Below, one piece after another: positions 17,620 through 26,576 of a stretch of 44,595 bases of DNA. Under the pieces are notes generated by a model. It was not told the DNA's origin. It saw only the letters and a program-made list of their open reading frames with translations, and searched no databases. The DNA is taken from contig CANMPD010000021.1 in NCBI GenBank assembly GCA_947499635.1, positions 1-44,595 of the forward strand. Direction: 5' to 3'. Made by a program: the position numbers and the translations under genes. This DNA comes from an uncultured Paracoccaceae bacterium (GTDB lineage: Bacteria > Pseudomonadota > Alphaproteobacteria > Rhodobacterales > Rhodobacteraceae). The stretch's first letter is position 1. Every line of letters begins with the position of its first letter.

Positions 17620-17910
17620 GGTATTGTTTCCTCATTGTTGTGTTAATGCTAGAGGGACGAGCCTAATTTTACAACGGTGTGCGACGCATGGGTAATACGT
17701 CGAATGTCTATGAACGCTGATCCGTAAGGCCATGATATAAACAAGGCTGTGTTTTTTTGCGAAAGTTACACTTGCAACGGCGCTACATCGCCGCCTAAAG
17801 ATGCGGAAAATGGTGTGTCAGAGGGCTAGGGTGCGTCAGCACGTCTTAGACTTGTTTGATAAATGTCGCCACGATATCACGAAAGAAACATACGGGGTCG
17901 GGAGTTCACA

Positions 17911-19803
17911 TTGACGCAATCGGGAACGCAATCTGATGTCTACGCGGTAGACCGTTGGGGAAAGAATTTATTTGGCGTTTCTGATGGGGGCGAGTTGGTG
18001 TTGAACAATCCTCTCAACCCCACCGCGCCACCTGTGAGCGTGGCAAAAATCGTCAATGAAATTGGGGAGCAAGGCATCACAACCCCACTTTTGTTACGCA
18101 TTCGCCCGTTTTTGATCAATGATATCTGCCAGTTGAATGAAAGCTTTCGCCGCGCGATTGAACGGGTTGGGTACAAAGCACCATATCGTGGGGTATTCCC
18201 GATCAAGGTTAACCAACAGTCGCGAGTCATCCGTCAGATTGTAAAGACCGGACGCCCCTATGATTACGGGCTTGAGGCCGGATCAAAACCTGAACTGGTG
18301 ATCGCGTTGGCACACCGGTTGTCCAAAGATGCGCTGATCATTTGTAACGGGATCAAAGACACCGAATTTGTCCGCCTCGCGATTTTGAGCCGACGAGTGG
18401 GCTTTAATACGGTCATCGTATTGGAAAACCCGGCTGAGGTGGAAACGGTTATCGAAGTCTCGCGCGAATTGGGGATCGAGCCGCTTTTGGGCGTGCGCAT
18501 CAAACTGAGCCATCGTATTGGCGGCAAATGGAGCGAAAGCTCTGGTGACAGATCGTCCTTTGGCATGAATGTCGAACAATTGGTGCGCGTTGTTGATCGC
18601 CTCAAAGAGACCGAGCTGCTGCACTGCCTAAAATTGCAACATTCACATTTGGGCAGCCAGATCCCCGACGTCAACGATGTGCGCCGCGCCACCTCCGAGG
18701 CCTGCCGGTTCTTTGCTGCGTTGAAATCCGAGGGCGTCCCGCTCACTCATCTTGATCTTGGTGGCGGGCTTGGGTTCGATTACACAGGCGAGAAACGCGC
18801 AGCTGAAAATTCGATCAACTACACGACGGATGAATACTGTTCTAATCTTGTTGAAACCGTTGCATATGCGATGGATGAGGCAGGGGTGGATCACCCAATT
18901 TTGGTCACCGAAAGTGGTCGGTCTGTGGTGGCGTCCTCGTCTATTTTGGTCTTCGATGTTCTGGGCGCGACACGATATGATGAACCCAATCCCCCTGAAA
19001 TCGAAGAGAATGATCACCACCTGACGGTCGATTTGGCGGCTATTTTGGGGTATCTGGGACCGGAACGCGTGCAGGAGTGCTGGAATGATGCCACGTTCTA
19101 TCGCGACGAGATGCGCGCTTTATTTCGCCGCGGATTTGTCGAAATGCGCCAACTGGCCCGTGCTGAGCGCGTGTACCTGCATGTCACAGCGCGGATCAAA
19201 GCCGTGCTACAGCAGATGGAGGATCCGGGCGAGTTGAACCAGGAACTCGAACGTTTGGCGGATGTGTATCACTGCAATTTCTCGTTGTTCCAATCTTTGC
19301 CGGATGCTTGGGCGATTGATCAGATGCACCCGATTGTACCGTTGCAGATGTTGGATCAAGCACCAGATCGCCGCGCGGTTCTGTCTGACATAACCTGTGA
19401 CAGTGATGGCAAGGTGGACCAATTCATTCTGGCGGATGGTGTCTCGCCTTCGTTGCCGGTACATTCACTGCCGGATGAGGGGCATTATTACCTTGGGGTG
19501 TTTTTTGTCGGCGCGTATCAAGAAACACTGGGTGATCTGCATAACCTATTCGGAGATACCAATATCGCCGAGGTCGACTTGCGCAGCGATGGTGGCTTTG
19601 ATTTGCTGCACGAACAAGAAGGCGACACGATTTCCGAAGTCATGTCCTATGTGGAATATGACCCGCAAGACTGCATGGTTGCATTCCGCAAAATGGTCGA
19701 CGTTGCGATCTCGAATGGCACAATTGCGCGGTCTGAGCGCAAAATTCTGGTCGATGCCTATCGCGAGTCGATCAACGGCTACACATATTACGAACGAAAC
19801 TGA
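17911..19803 (+). CDS. speA: Biosynthetic arginine decarboxylase
   Basis: A protein of about 630 residues of the PLP-dependent fold III family. It converts arginine to agmatine and CO2. The PLP lysine is in RGVFPIKVNQQ, the phosphate loop in LDLGGGLGFDY, and the active-site cysteine region lies late in the chain (ITCDSDGKVDQF and FVGAYQE). I favour the TTG at 17911, which has gggag six bases upstream. An ATG at 17863 would add 16 residues but has no ribosome site. It is the first gene of a four-gene polyamine operon; agmatinase is the fourth. Confidence 0.92.
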   Translation: MTQSGTQSDVYAVDRWGKNLFGVSDGGELVLNNPLNPTAPPVSVAKIVNEIGEQGITTPLLLRIRPFLINDICQLNESFRRAIERVGYKAPYRGVFPIKVNQQSRVIRQIVKTGRPYDYGLEAGSKPELVIALAHRLSKDALIICNGIKDTEFVRLAILSRRVGFNTVIVLENPAEVETVIEVSRELGIEPLLGVRIKLSHRIGGKWSESSGDRSSFGMNVEQLVRVVDRLKETELLHCLKLQHSHLGSQIPDVNDVRRATSEACRFFAALKSEGVPLTHLDLGGGLGFDYTGEKRAAENSINYTTDEYCSNLVETVAYAMDEAGVDHPILVTESGRSVVASSSILVFDVLGATRYDEPNPPEIEENDHHLTVDLAAILGYLGPERVQECWNDATFYRDEMRALFRRGFVEMRQLARAERVYLHVTARIKAVLQQMEDPGELNQELERLADVYHCNFSLFQSLPDAWAIDQMHPIVPLQMLDQAPDRRAVLSDITCDSDGKVDQFILADGVSPSLPVHSLPDEGHYYLGVFFVGAYQETLGDLHNLFGDTNIAEVDLRSDGGFDLLHEQEGDTISEVMSYVEYDPQDCMVAFRKMVDVAISNGTIARSERKILVDAYRESINGYTYYERN

Positions 19804-19820
19804 TCACGGGGAACAACACT

Positions 19821-21032
19821 ATGGGCAAGACCTTAGTTGTGGGTGCAGGCGGTGTGAGCCATGCAGCCGTTCATAAGATGGCAATGAACAGTGAGATTTT
19901 CACTGAAATCACTCTGGCCAGCCGCACCAAATCAAAATGTGACGCCATTGCTGCCAGCGTCAAAGACCGCACAGGCGTTGATATCGCCACTGCACAGTTG
20001 GATGCGATAGATGTCGCTGCCACAGCCGCATTGATCCGCGAAACAGGTGCGACATTGCTGGTAAACCTTGCGCTGCCGTATCAAGATTTGAAACTGATGG
20101 ATGCCTGCCTTGAGGCGGGGTGCCACTATTTAGATACCGCCAATTACGAGCCCGAAGATGTTGCCAAGTTCGAATACCATTGGCAGTGGGCGTATCAGGA
20201 CAAATTCCGCGAGGCAGGCCTGTGTGCGATCTTGGGCTCTGGCTTTGATCCGGGCGTGACCAGCGTGTTCGCAACTTGGTTGAAAAAGCACAAGCTTGAG
20301 ACCATTCGCCAGATTGATATTCTTGATGCCAATGGCGGCTCTAACGATCAGGCATTTGCGACGAACTTTAACCCTGAAATCAACCTGCGCGAAGTGTTGG
20401 CCGAGGCACGCCACTGGGAAAATGGCGCATGGCAAACCACGCCTGCGATGACACATAAGGTCGAGTTTGACTTCCCGGCCATCGGCTCCAAGAACATGTA
20501 CCTGATGTATCACGAAGAGCTGGAGTCCCTGTCGACCCATTTCCCTGAAATCGAACGCGCACGGTTCTGGATGACCTTTGGGGATGCCTATATTATGCAC
20601 GCCAAAGTGCTGGAAAATGTTGGCATGACCCGTATTGATCCGGTGATGCATGATGGTAAAGAAATCATTCCGATCCAGTTCTTGAAAACCCTGTTGCCCG
20701 ATCCCGGTAATCTGGCCGAGGAAACCAAAGGCAAGGCCTGTATCGGTGACATTGCGACGGGTCAGGCCAAAGATGGCACAGGCGAGAAGACCTACTACAT
20801 CTATAACATTTGCGATCACGAAGAGTGTTTTGCCGAGGTTGGCAGTCAGGCAGTCAGCTATACCACAGGTGTCCCTGCCATGATCGGCGCGGCGCAGGTT
20901 CTGAAAGGCAACTGGAACAAGCCGGGTGTTTGGAACATCGAGCAGCTCGATCCTGATAACTTTATGGATATGCTGAACGAGCATGGTCTGCCGTGGCAGG
21001 TCCACGAGCTGGACGGACCGGTTAGCTTCTAA
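19821..21032 (+). CDS. Carboxy(nor)spermidine dehydrogenase, saccharopine-dehydrogenase-like
   Basis: A 403-residue protein with an N-terminal Rossmann fold (TLVVGAGGVSHAAVHK) and the saccharopine-dehydrogenase-like core. DTANYEPED and LGSGFDPGVTSVFATW are motifs of carboxynorspermidine synthase. It condenses aspartate semialdehyde with putrescine (or diaminopropane) and reduces the imine to carboxyspermidine. Its position between arginine decarboxylase and carboxynorspermidine decarboxylase supports this strongly. A caccgggg-type purine-rich region precedes the ATG. Confidence 0.9.
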   Translation: MGKTLVVGAGGVSHAAVHKMAMNSEIFTEITLASRTKSKCDAIAASVKDRTGVDIATAQLDAIDVAATAALIRETGATLLVNLALPYQDLKLMDACLEAGCHYLDTANYEPEDVAKFEYHWQWAYQDKFREAGLCAILGSGFDPGVTSVFATWLKKHKLETIRQIDILDANGGSNDQAFATNFNPEINLREVLAEARHWENGAWQTTPAMTHKVEFDFPAIGSKNMYLMYHEELESLSTHFPEIERARFWMTFGDAYIMHAKVLENVGMTRIDPVMHDGKEIIPIQFLKTLLPDPGNLAEETKGKACIGDIATGQAKDGTGEKTYYIYNICDHEECFAEVGSQAVSYTTGVPAMIGAAQVLKGNWNKPGVWNIEQLDPDNFMDMLNEHGLPWQVHELDGPVSF

Positions 21033-21065
21033 ACGCCCCCAAAGACAGACACGAAAGGCGCTGCC

Positions 21066-22226
21066 ATGATGTCCACCAAAGCCGGAGATCCCGGCGCCTT
21101 TCGCGATTTTGACCTCTCGCGTGTGCCATCGCCCTGTTTTGTGGTGGATGAGGCCGCGATTGAGCGTAATCTACGTATTCTTGCTGATGTAGGGACGCGG
21201 TCGGGTGCGCATATGCTCTCGGCGCTCAAAGCCTTTTCCATGTTTTCGCTTGCGCCTTTGGTGCGTAAATATTTGTCGGGTACATGTGCATCCGGCATCT
21301 ATGAGGCACGCTTGGGGCGCGAAGAATACGGCGGTGAGGTTGCAACCTATTGTGCCGCCTTTCGTGACAGCGATATAGACGAGATCCTGTCGCTTTCAGA
21401 TCATATTATCTTTAACAGTCCTGCGCAAAAGGCGCGCTTTTTGACCCGTTGTCAGCAGGCTGGAAAATCCGTAGGCCTGCGTATTAATCCCGAACATTCC
21501 GAGGGCGAGGTTGAAAAATACGACCCCTGCGCACCCTGTTCGCGTCTTGGTACACCTGTTAGCCTGCTGGATGCTGCGGCGTTTGATGGGGTGGATGGCC
21601 TGCACATGCATACGCTGTGTGAGCAGGGGTTTGAGCCGCTGGCGCGCACTTGGGCCGCGGTTGAGCCACAGATTAAACCCTATTTGGCTGGGCTCAAATG
21701 GCTGAACTTTGGCGGTGGTCACCATATCACCCGATCTGATTATGACCGCGAGGCTTTGATCCGTTTTATCCGCCAGATCCGCGAGACCTACGATGTCGAG
21801 GTCTATCTCGAACCGGGGGAGGCCGTGGCTTTTGATGCAGGGATTTTGGTAGGCGAAGTTCTGGACCTGCCCAGTAACACCATGCCGTTGGCGATCACAG
21901 ATATTTCCGCGACTTGTCACATGCCTGATGTGATCGAAGCCCCCTATCGTCCGGCTTTGCTGGACGAGGATGATGTTGGGCTTACTTACCGGTTGGGAGG
22001 TCCCTCTTGTCTGGCGGGGGATGTCATCGGTGATTACACTTGGGCACAACCCTTGCAAATCGGACAACGCTTTGCCTTTCTGGACCAGGCGCATTATTCG
22101 ATGGTGAAAACCAATACTTTCAATGGTATACCCCTGCCGTCGATTGCACTGTGGAACAGTGACACGGATGATTTGAGTGTGATCAAACGTTTCTCATATC
22201 TCGATTTCAAGGACCGCCTGTCATGA
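21066..22226 (+). CDS. nspC: Carboxynorspermidine/carboxyspermidine decarboxylase
   Basis: A 386-residue fold III PLP decarboxylase. The PLP lysine is K55 in LSALKAFSMF, followed by HMHTLCEQGFEPL, LNFGGGHHITR and EPGEAVAFDAG. It decarboxylates carboxyspermidine to spermidine (or carboxynorspermidine to norspermidine). Two adjacent ATG codons start it. It follows the dehydrogenase by 33 bases and overlaps agmatinase by four (ATGA). Confidence 0.92.
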   Translation: MMSTKAGDPGAFRDFDLSRVPSPCFVVDEAAIERNLRILADVGTRSGAHMLSALKAFSMFSLAPLVRKYLSGTCASGIYEARLGREEYGGEVATYCAAFRDSDIDEILSLSDHIIFNSPAQKARFLTRCQQAGKSVGLRINPEHSEGEVEKYDPCAPCSRLGTPVSLLDAAAFDGVDGLHMHTLCEQGFEPLARTWAAVEPQIKPYLAGLKWLNFGGGHHITRSDYDREALIRFIRQIRETYDVEVYLEPGEAVAFDAGILVGEVLDLPSNTMPLAITDISATCHMPDVIEAPYRPALLDEDDVGLTYRLGGPSCLAGDVIGDYTWAQPLQIGQRFAFLDQAHYSMVKTNTFNGIPLPSIALWNSDTDDLSVIKRFSYLDFKDRLS

Positions 22227-23074
22227 GCCTTTTTCTCGCAAGCGAACTAACGGAAACAGAAGCGGCCGCGCCGGCACGTTTCCATGTGATCCCTGTTCCT
22301 CTTGAACGTACGGTCTCTTACGGCGGTGGTACGGCCAAAGGTCCGGCTGCGATCCTTGAGGCCTCAAACCAGCTTGAACGCCTTTGTAACGGGATCGAGC
22401 CCTGTGCCGCCGGCATCACCACTGCGGCGGCGGTGGATTGCACCGGTGTGCTGCCCGAAGTTATGGAACGCATCGCCCAAACCACCGAGGCTGCAGTGCG
22501 CGCGGGCAGTATTCCGGTCACCCTTGGGGGGGAACATTCGTTGAGCTATGGCGCGGTGATGGGGGTCGCACGCGCCTTGGGGCAACCCGTTGGCATCGTA
22601 CAGATCGATGCGCATGCGGACCTGCGCAACGCCTATGAGGGTGAGAAACACTCGCATGCATCGGTGATGCATTTACTGGCTGAGGAAGGCATCCGTCTTG
22701 CGCAATTCGGAGTGCGCGCGCTGTGCCAAGAAGAGGTGGACAGCCGCAGTCGCAACAACGTGTTCTTTTGCGACGCAGAAGAACTGGTGACACAAGCGGT
22801 ACATGCGGTGGATTTGCCAGATGATTTTCCTGAACTGGTCTATGTCAGCTATGATGTGGATGGATTGGATGCGGCGTTGATGCCTGCCACCGGGACGCCA
22901 GTGCCCGGTGGGCTGAGCTATTATCAATCACTGCATTTGGTTGAGCACGCGCTTAAGGGGCGGCGCTGTGTCGGGTTAGATGTGGTCGAGCTGGCACCTG
23001 ATGGGAACGATTGCTGGGACTTTACGGCGGCACAGATCACCTATCGTCTGATGGCAGCGTGCTTGCAAAAGTAA
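22223..23074 (+). CDS. speB: Agmatinase
   Basis: A 283-residue ureohydrolase with the binuclear manganese ligands in GGEHSLSYG, QIDAHADLR and YDVDGLDAALMPATGTPVPGG. It hydrolyses agmatine to putrescine and urea. It is translationally coupled to the decarboxylase gene. With SpeA it supplies putrescine for the carboxyspermidine steps encoded by the two middle genes, so the operon contains a full arginine-to-spermidine route. Confidence 0.92.
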   Translation: MSLFLASELTETEAAAPARFHVIPVPLERTVSYGGGTAKGPAAILEASNQLERLCNGIEPCAAGITTAAAVDCTGVLPEVMERIAQTTEAAVRAGSIPVTLGGEHSLSYGAVMGVARALGQPVGIVQIDAHADLRNAYEGEKHSHASVMHLLAEEGIRLAQFGVRALCQEEVDSRSRNNVFFCDAEELVTQAVHAVDLPDDFPELVYVSYDVDGLDAALMPATGTPVPGGLSYYQSLHLVEHALKGRRCVGLDVVELAPDGNDCWDFTAAQITYRLMAACLQK

Positions 23075-23106
23075 TGGGTTTATAAAGCTCCCTAAAACCA
23101 CGCCGT

Positions 23107-23982
23107 TTAAAGATGCTTTTCAAAGAAATGGGTGGGGTGGGGGTCATCGTTATATCGATCGATCTCGCTCCAGCCTGTGTTTTGGTAAAGGTGTAAAGCT
23201 TCGGACAGGACGACGTTTGTGTCTAATCGCAATCGGGTTATGCTCAATTGTCGCGCATGAGCTTCGCTGGCCTCCATCAATCGCCGCGCCAACCCCATGC
23301 CACGTGCGGCTTGCGACACCCACAGGCGTTTCACTTCGCCATAACCCTTGTCGGTACCCTTTATTCCAACACAGCCGATTGGTAGTCGGTCAGACACAGC
23401 CAGTAAGAATACCCCACGCGGAGGCCGCATATCAGAAGCATCGGGGAGCACGGCTAAATCGATGTCAAACCCCTGTGCAAGACGAGTGCCCAGTTCGGTG
23501 TAAAACGCCTCAAGGCAGGGTGCGACACGTGGGTCGTTTGGATCAACAACGTGGATCTCTACCTCGTCTTGTACAAGCGCAGAGGCAATTAAATCCATGG
23601 CGGTCAAAATTGCTTCGGGTTTGGGGTGATCCGCCAAAAGGGTGCTGGCCTGTGTGTTAGAAAGCGCTTCATAGGCGGAAAATTCAGTCGCACCTGTTTC
23701 GGTTAAGGCGGCAACCCTGCGGCGGCCATCGTGCGGCGCAGGGCTGAGTGTGACTAAGCCTTCTTCCTGTAATCCCGATAAAAACCGGCTGAGCACGGTT
23801 TTTTCAACACCCAGATATTCGCGGATCCGATCCACATCTGTGATGCCTGATCCAATTGCGTTTAAGACCCGCGCTGGGCCCAAAGGGCGACCTCGCCCTA
23901 GGAAACTTTGATCTAAAGCTCCGACTTCACGGGTGACGGCACGGTGAAAACGACGGATGCGTAGGGTTGGGTCAAATGTCAT
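23107..23982 (-). CDS. MarR-GNAT fusion: HTH regulator with acetyltransferase domain
   Basis: A 291-residue two-domain protein. Residues 1-135 are a MarR-type winged helix (ARVLNAIGSGITDVDRIREYLGVEKTVLSRFLSGLQEEGLV, then a DGRRRVAALTETG wing). Residues ~140-291 are a GNAT acetyltransferase with the acetyl-CoA loop VKRLWVSQAARGMGLARRLMEASE. Such fusions are widespread, mostly uncharacterised, and may couple a metabolite acetylation to regulation. Two matching operator-like dyads overlap and precede its start, which suggests autoregulation. It converges on speB, 32 bases away. Confidence 0.85.
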   Translation of the reverse strand: MTFDPTLRIRRFHRAVTREVGALDQSFLGRGRPLGPARVLNAIGSGITDVDRIREYLGVEKTVLSRFLSGLQEEGLVTLSPAPHDGRRRVAALTETGATEFSAYEALSNTQASTLLADHPKPEAILTAMDLIASALVQDEVEIHVVDPNDPRVAPCLEAFYTELGTRLAQGFDIDLAVLPDASDMRPPRGVFLLAVSDRLPIGCVGIKGTDKGYGEVKRLWVSQAARGMGLARRLMEASEAHARQLSITRLRLDTNVVLSEALHLYQNTGWSEIDRYNDDPHPTHFFEKHL

Positions 23983-24004
23983 TTAGTTGCCTTGGGTTAA
24001 CTAT
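23982..24004. promoter_or_regulatory. Operator dyad 1 (tttagttg-N7-ttaactat)
   Basis: An imperfect dyad overlapping the first base of the MarR-GNAT start codon. It has the same 8-7-8 layout as the dyad at 24023-24045, with centres 41 bases apart (about four helical turns). Confidence 0.6.
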
Positions 24005-24020
24005 TTTGAACGTGAATGAC

Positions 24021-24048
24021 TTTTTAGTTGTCTCATGTCAACTAAAAA
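24021..24048. promoter_or_regulatory. Operator dyad 2 (tttttagttg/caactaaaaa)
   Basis: A perfect 10-bp inverted repeat with an 8-base centre, in the divergent region between the MarR-GNAT gene and nadD. It is a likely MarR-type operator and could also affect nadD, which starts about 80 bases away. Confidence 0.7.
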
Positions 24049-24128
24049 GGATGCAGTGACGCGCCTTTGTAGGGCAGAGATCGTTGAACCAATTGATTTC
24101 CCCGATAAAATATCGCAGGTCTGCTTTC

Positions 24129-24746
24129 ATGAGACATACACGTCCTTTTTTGCGCCCAGGAATGACCGTTGGGCTGCTTGGTGGTTCTTTTGATCCGCCT
24201 CACCAGGGGCATGTGCAAATCAGTCAGGCGGCTTTACGTCGCTTTGGGTTGGACCAGCTGTGGTGGCTTGTGACGCCTGGCAACCCGCTTAAGGACCATC
24301 CACCAGCCAATATGACACGTCGGATGTCAGCCGCACGTAAGCTGTTGCGCGATCCGAACATCGTCGTCTCTGACATCGAAGCCCAACTGGGCACGCGGTA
24401 TACGGCGCAGACGCTACAGGCACTGCGCCGCGCCTACCCACAGGTGCGCTTTGTCTGGTTGATGGGGGCTGATAACCTCGCCCATTTTCACCAATGGAAA
24501 GACTGGCGCGAAATTTTAGATACCGTTCCTATTGGGATTATCGCGCGTCCCAGAGACCGGATCTCAGCCCGTTTATCACCGGCTGCGCGTATTTATGGCC
24601 ATGCGCGGGTCAAAGGTGGCAACAGCCAGTGTTTGGCGCGTCTGGCCGCACCGGCGTGGTGTTTTATCAACGTGCCCATGTGTGACGTCAGCTCAAGCGA
24701 AATTCGCGCAAGCGGAGCTTGGCTGTCTTCGAATGACAGCGGATAA
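24129..24746 (+). CDS. nadD: Nicotinate-nucleotide adenylyltransferase
   Basis: A protein of about 205 residues. The nucleotidyl-transferase signature GGSFDPPHQGHV is at its N-terminus, WLVTPGNPLK follows, and the C-terminal CDVSSSEIRASG corresponds to the family ISSTxIR motif. It adenylates nicotinate mononucleotide in NAD synthesis. I favour the ATG at 24129 (MRHTRPFLRPGMTVGLLGG), which has aggt upstream; a TTG at 24084 would add 15 unlikely residues. Roseobacters often have nadD beside rsfS and proAB; those genes are not in this window. Confidence 0.9.
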   Translation: MRHTRPFLRPGMTVGLLGGSFDPPHQGHVQISQAALRRFGLDQLWWLVTPGNPLKDHPPANMTRRMSAARKLLRDPNIVVSDIEAQLGTRYTAQTLQALRRAYPQVRFVWLMGADNLAHFHQWKDWREILDTVPIGIIARPRDRISARLSPAARIYGHARVKGGNSQCLARLAAPAWCFINVPMCDVSSSEIRASGAWLSSNDSG

Positions 24747-24768
24747 AACCGCGCAGGGTTCGCACACC

Positions 24769-24808
24769 GTCCATGCGCTCTACATGTGTCACAAAAAAAT
24801 GCATGGAC
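24769..24808. other. 8-bp hairpin between nadD and carboxypeptidase genes
   Basis: The arms gtccatgc (24769-24776) and gcatggac (24801-24808) are perfect inverted copies around a 24-base loop. There is no T tract, so it is not a typical terminator. It lies about 60 bases before the next ATG and could be an operator or an mRNA structure. Confidence 0.35.
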
Positions 24809-24869
24809 CGTCAGGTTAAAATGTAAAACATTTGCCGAAATTTAGTCATTTTTCTCGAGAAGATCACTT

Positions 24870-26378
24870 ATGATTTCACGTCGCCATCTCATTCAGGGGG
24901 CTTTGGCCGGGGTATTCGCCGGGTTTGGGACATCTGCGCAAGCATTGGTGCCTGGAGAAACCGTAGTGGGCCCGCGTCCGCGCACACGTCCCGGGACGCC
25001 CGGCGCATCTGCGCCTGCGGTCCCTGATCTTGCACAGGTCATTCGGGACTTTGACCTGCGCGGGCAAAGCATTTGCGCCGTGGCTGATGCCCAGACCGGA
25101 CATTTGATCGAAGATTATCGCGGTGATCAGACCTTGCCTCCTGCCAGTGTCGCTAAAGCGATCACGGCATTATACGCGCTAGAGGTTTTGGGACGTGATT
25201 ACAGATTTTCTACGCAGGTGTTTGGCACAGGGGCGGTTGTATCCGGTGTCCTACAAGGGGATTTGATCCTGGCTGGTGGTGGTGACCCGACCCTGACCAC
25301 CGATGATTTGGCTGCTTTGGTCACGCAATTGCGCTCTGCAGGCATCCAAAAGGTGCAAGGAAACTTTGTCGTTTGGGAAAATGCTTTACCTTACATCGCA
25401 AGTATCGACCCCGGTCAGCCGGACCACGTTGGCTATAGCCCCGCTATTTCGGGTCTGGCGCTAAACTTTAACCGGGTTCATTTTGAATGGAAGCGCGCGG
25501 GCGCCGGATGGTCAACCACTTTGCAGGCGCGCACCGAGCGACGCCGCCCTGATGTTGGCATGACAAAGATGAAAATCGTCGATCGCAGCCATCCGGTCTT
25601 TTCCTATCTCAATGAACGCCAAGTCGATAGCTGGTCGGTGGCTAAGGCGGCATTGGGCAATGCAGGAGCGCGGTGGTTACCGGTGCGCCGTCCGGCGCTT
25701 TATACTGCGGATGTGTTTCGCACTTTGCTGCGCAGTCAGGGCATTGCTGTCGGGAACCCAACTTTTGTGCGTCATCTTCCGCAGGCAACAGTCCTCGCGC
25801 GTCATGACAGCGAAGCCCTGCCGGAGCTGCTTCAGGCGATGCTGAAATATTCGAACAACTTGATGGCTGAAATGATTGGGATGCGTGCTTCGGTACAGCA
25901 AGGGGCCAAATTCACCACTCTGGCAGGATCTGCAGCGCAAATGAACGCATGGGTCGCGCAAAAATATGGAATGACTCGTACCCGCCTTGTTGACCATTCT
26001 GGCCTAGGTGAAGCCTCGCGGGTTAGTGCCAAGGATTTGTTACGCGCGTTGATTACAGCCAACCGTGACAAAAGATTGCGTCCGTTGCTCAAACCGGTTG
26101 TCATCAAAGACCGCCAAGGGCGCCCGATCTATGATCACCCGATGACAGTTGACGCGAAAACGGGGACATTGAATTTCGTTTCTGGTTTGGGAGGGTACAT
26201 CACCACACCACAGGGACGCGAATTGGCGTTTGCGATCTTTTCCGCAGATCTTGACAGACGCGCCAACATACCACGTGCCAAACGTGAACGCCCGCCCGGT
26301 GCAAGAAGCTGGAATGCAAGAGCTAAATCTTTGCAACAAGTGCTGTTGGTTAAGTGGGGGTCAGATTTCAAAAAATGA
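24870..26378 (+). CDS. dacB: D-alanyl-D-alanine carboxypeptidase/endopeptidase (PBP4, DacB-type)
   Basis: A 502-residue S13-family penicillin-binding protein. The active-site motifs are S93-V-A-K96 (PPASVAKAI), S328-N-N and K430-T-G. The N-terminus SRRHLIQGALAGVFAGFG looks like a twin-arginine signal and is followed by ASAQA-type cleavage residues. It trims peptidoglycan peptides in the periplasm. A Pro/Arg-rich linker (residues 34-50) precedes the catalytic domain. It stands alone between nadD and the taurine-type operon. Confidence 0.88.
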   Translation: MISRRHLIQGALAGVFAGFGTSAQALVPGETVVGPRPRTRPGTPGASAPAVPDLAQVIRDFDLRGQSICAVADAQTGHLIEDYRGDQTLPPASVAKAITALYALEVLGRDYRFSTQVFGTGAVVSGVLQGDLILAGGGDPTLTTDDLAALVTQLRSAGIQKVQGNFVVWENALPYIASIDPGQPDHVGYSPAISGLALNFNRVHFEWKRAGAGWSTTLQARTERRRPDVGMTKMKIVDRSHPVFSYLNERQVDSWSVAKAALGNAGARWLPVRRPALYTADVFRTLLRSQGIAVGNPTFVRHLPQATVLARHDSEALPELLQAMLKYSNNLMAEMIGMRASVQQGAKFTTLAGSAAQMNAWVAQKYGMTRTRLVDHSGLGEASRVSAKDLLRALITANRDKRLRPLLKPVVIKDRQGRPIYDHPMTVDAKTGTLNFVSGLGGYITTPQGRELAFAIFSADLDRRANIPRAKRERPPGARSWNARAKSLQQVLLVKWGSDFKK

Positions 26379-26438
26379 AAACTATGTTTAATATCAATAA
26401 TTTGACGTGCTTATTTTTTGGGCAACGATATTGATTAA

Positions 26439-26535
26439 ATAAGTCCAAAATCTTTTCTGAAATGAGTCCAGCAGACAGTTGTGATTGTCACATTTCATGT
26501 CCTGCAGTTTGATCGCTTTTATGGCCGCCATAAAA
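26439..26535. promoter_or_regulatory. Upstream region of tau-like operon: direct repeats and two dyads
   Basis: Three signals lie here. The repeats ataagtccaa (26439-26448) and atgagtccag (26462-26471) start 23 bases apart and, as far as I recall, resemble the TauR box (CTGGACYTAA) on the reverse strand. A perfect dyad tgtga-ttg-tcaca is at 26480-26492, and another perfect dyad ttttatgg-ccg-ccataaaa is at 26517-26535. The start codon follows at 26577. Confidence 0.5.
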
Positions 26536-26576
26536 ACAACAACGGCCCATTGGATTGCCAACATGGAGGACATTAT

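Noticed and set aside
17760-17862. Possible polyamine-responsive leader before speA (small ggcg/cgcc hairpin)
   Set aside because: Only a 4-bp stem is seen and I could not match it to a known polyamine leader motif.
20130-21005. Long 291-codon leftward frame opposite the carboxyspermidine dehydrogenase gene
   Set aside because: It is a shadow of a well-supported gene; its His/Arg/Gln-rich composition is an antisense artefact.
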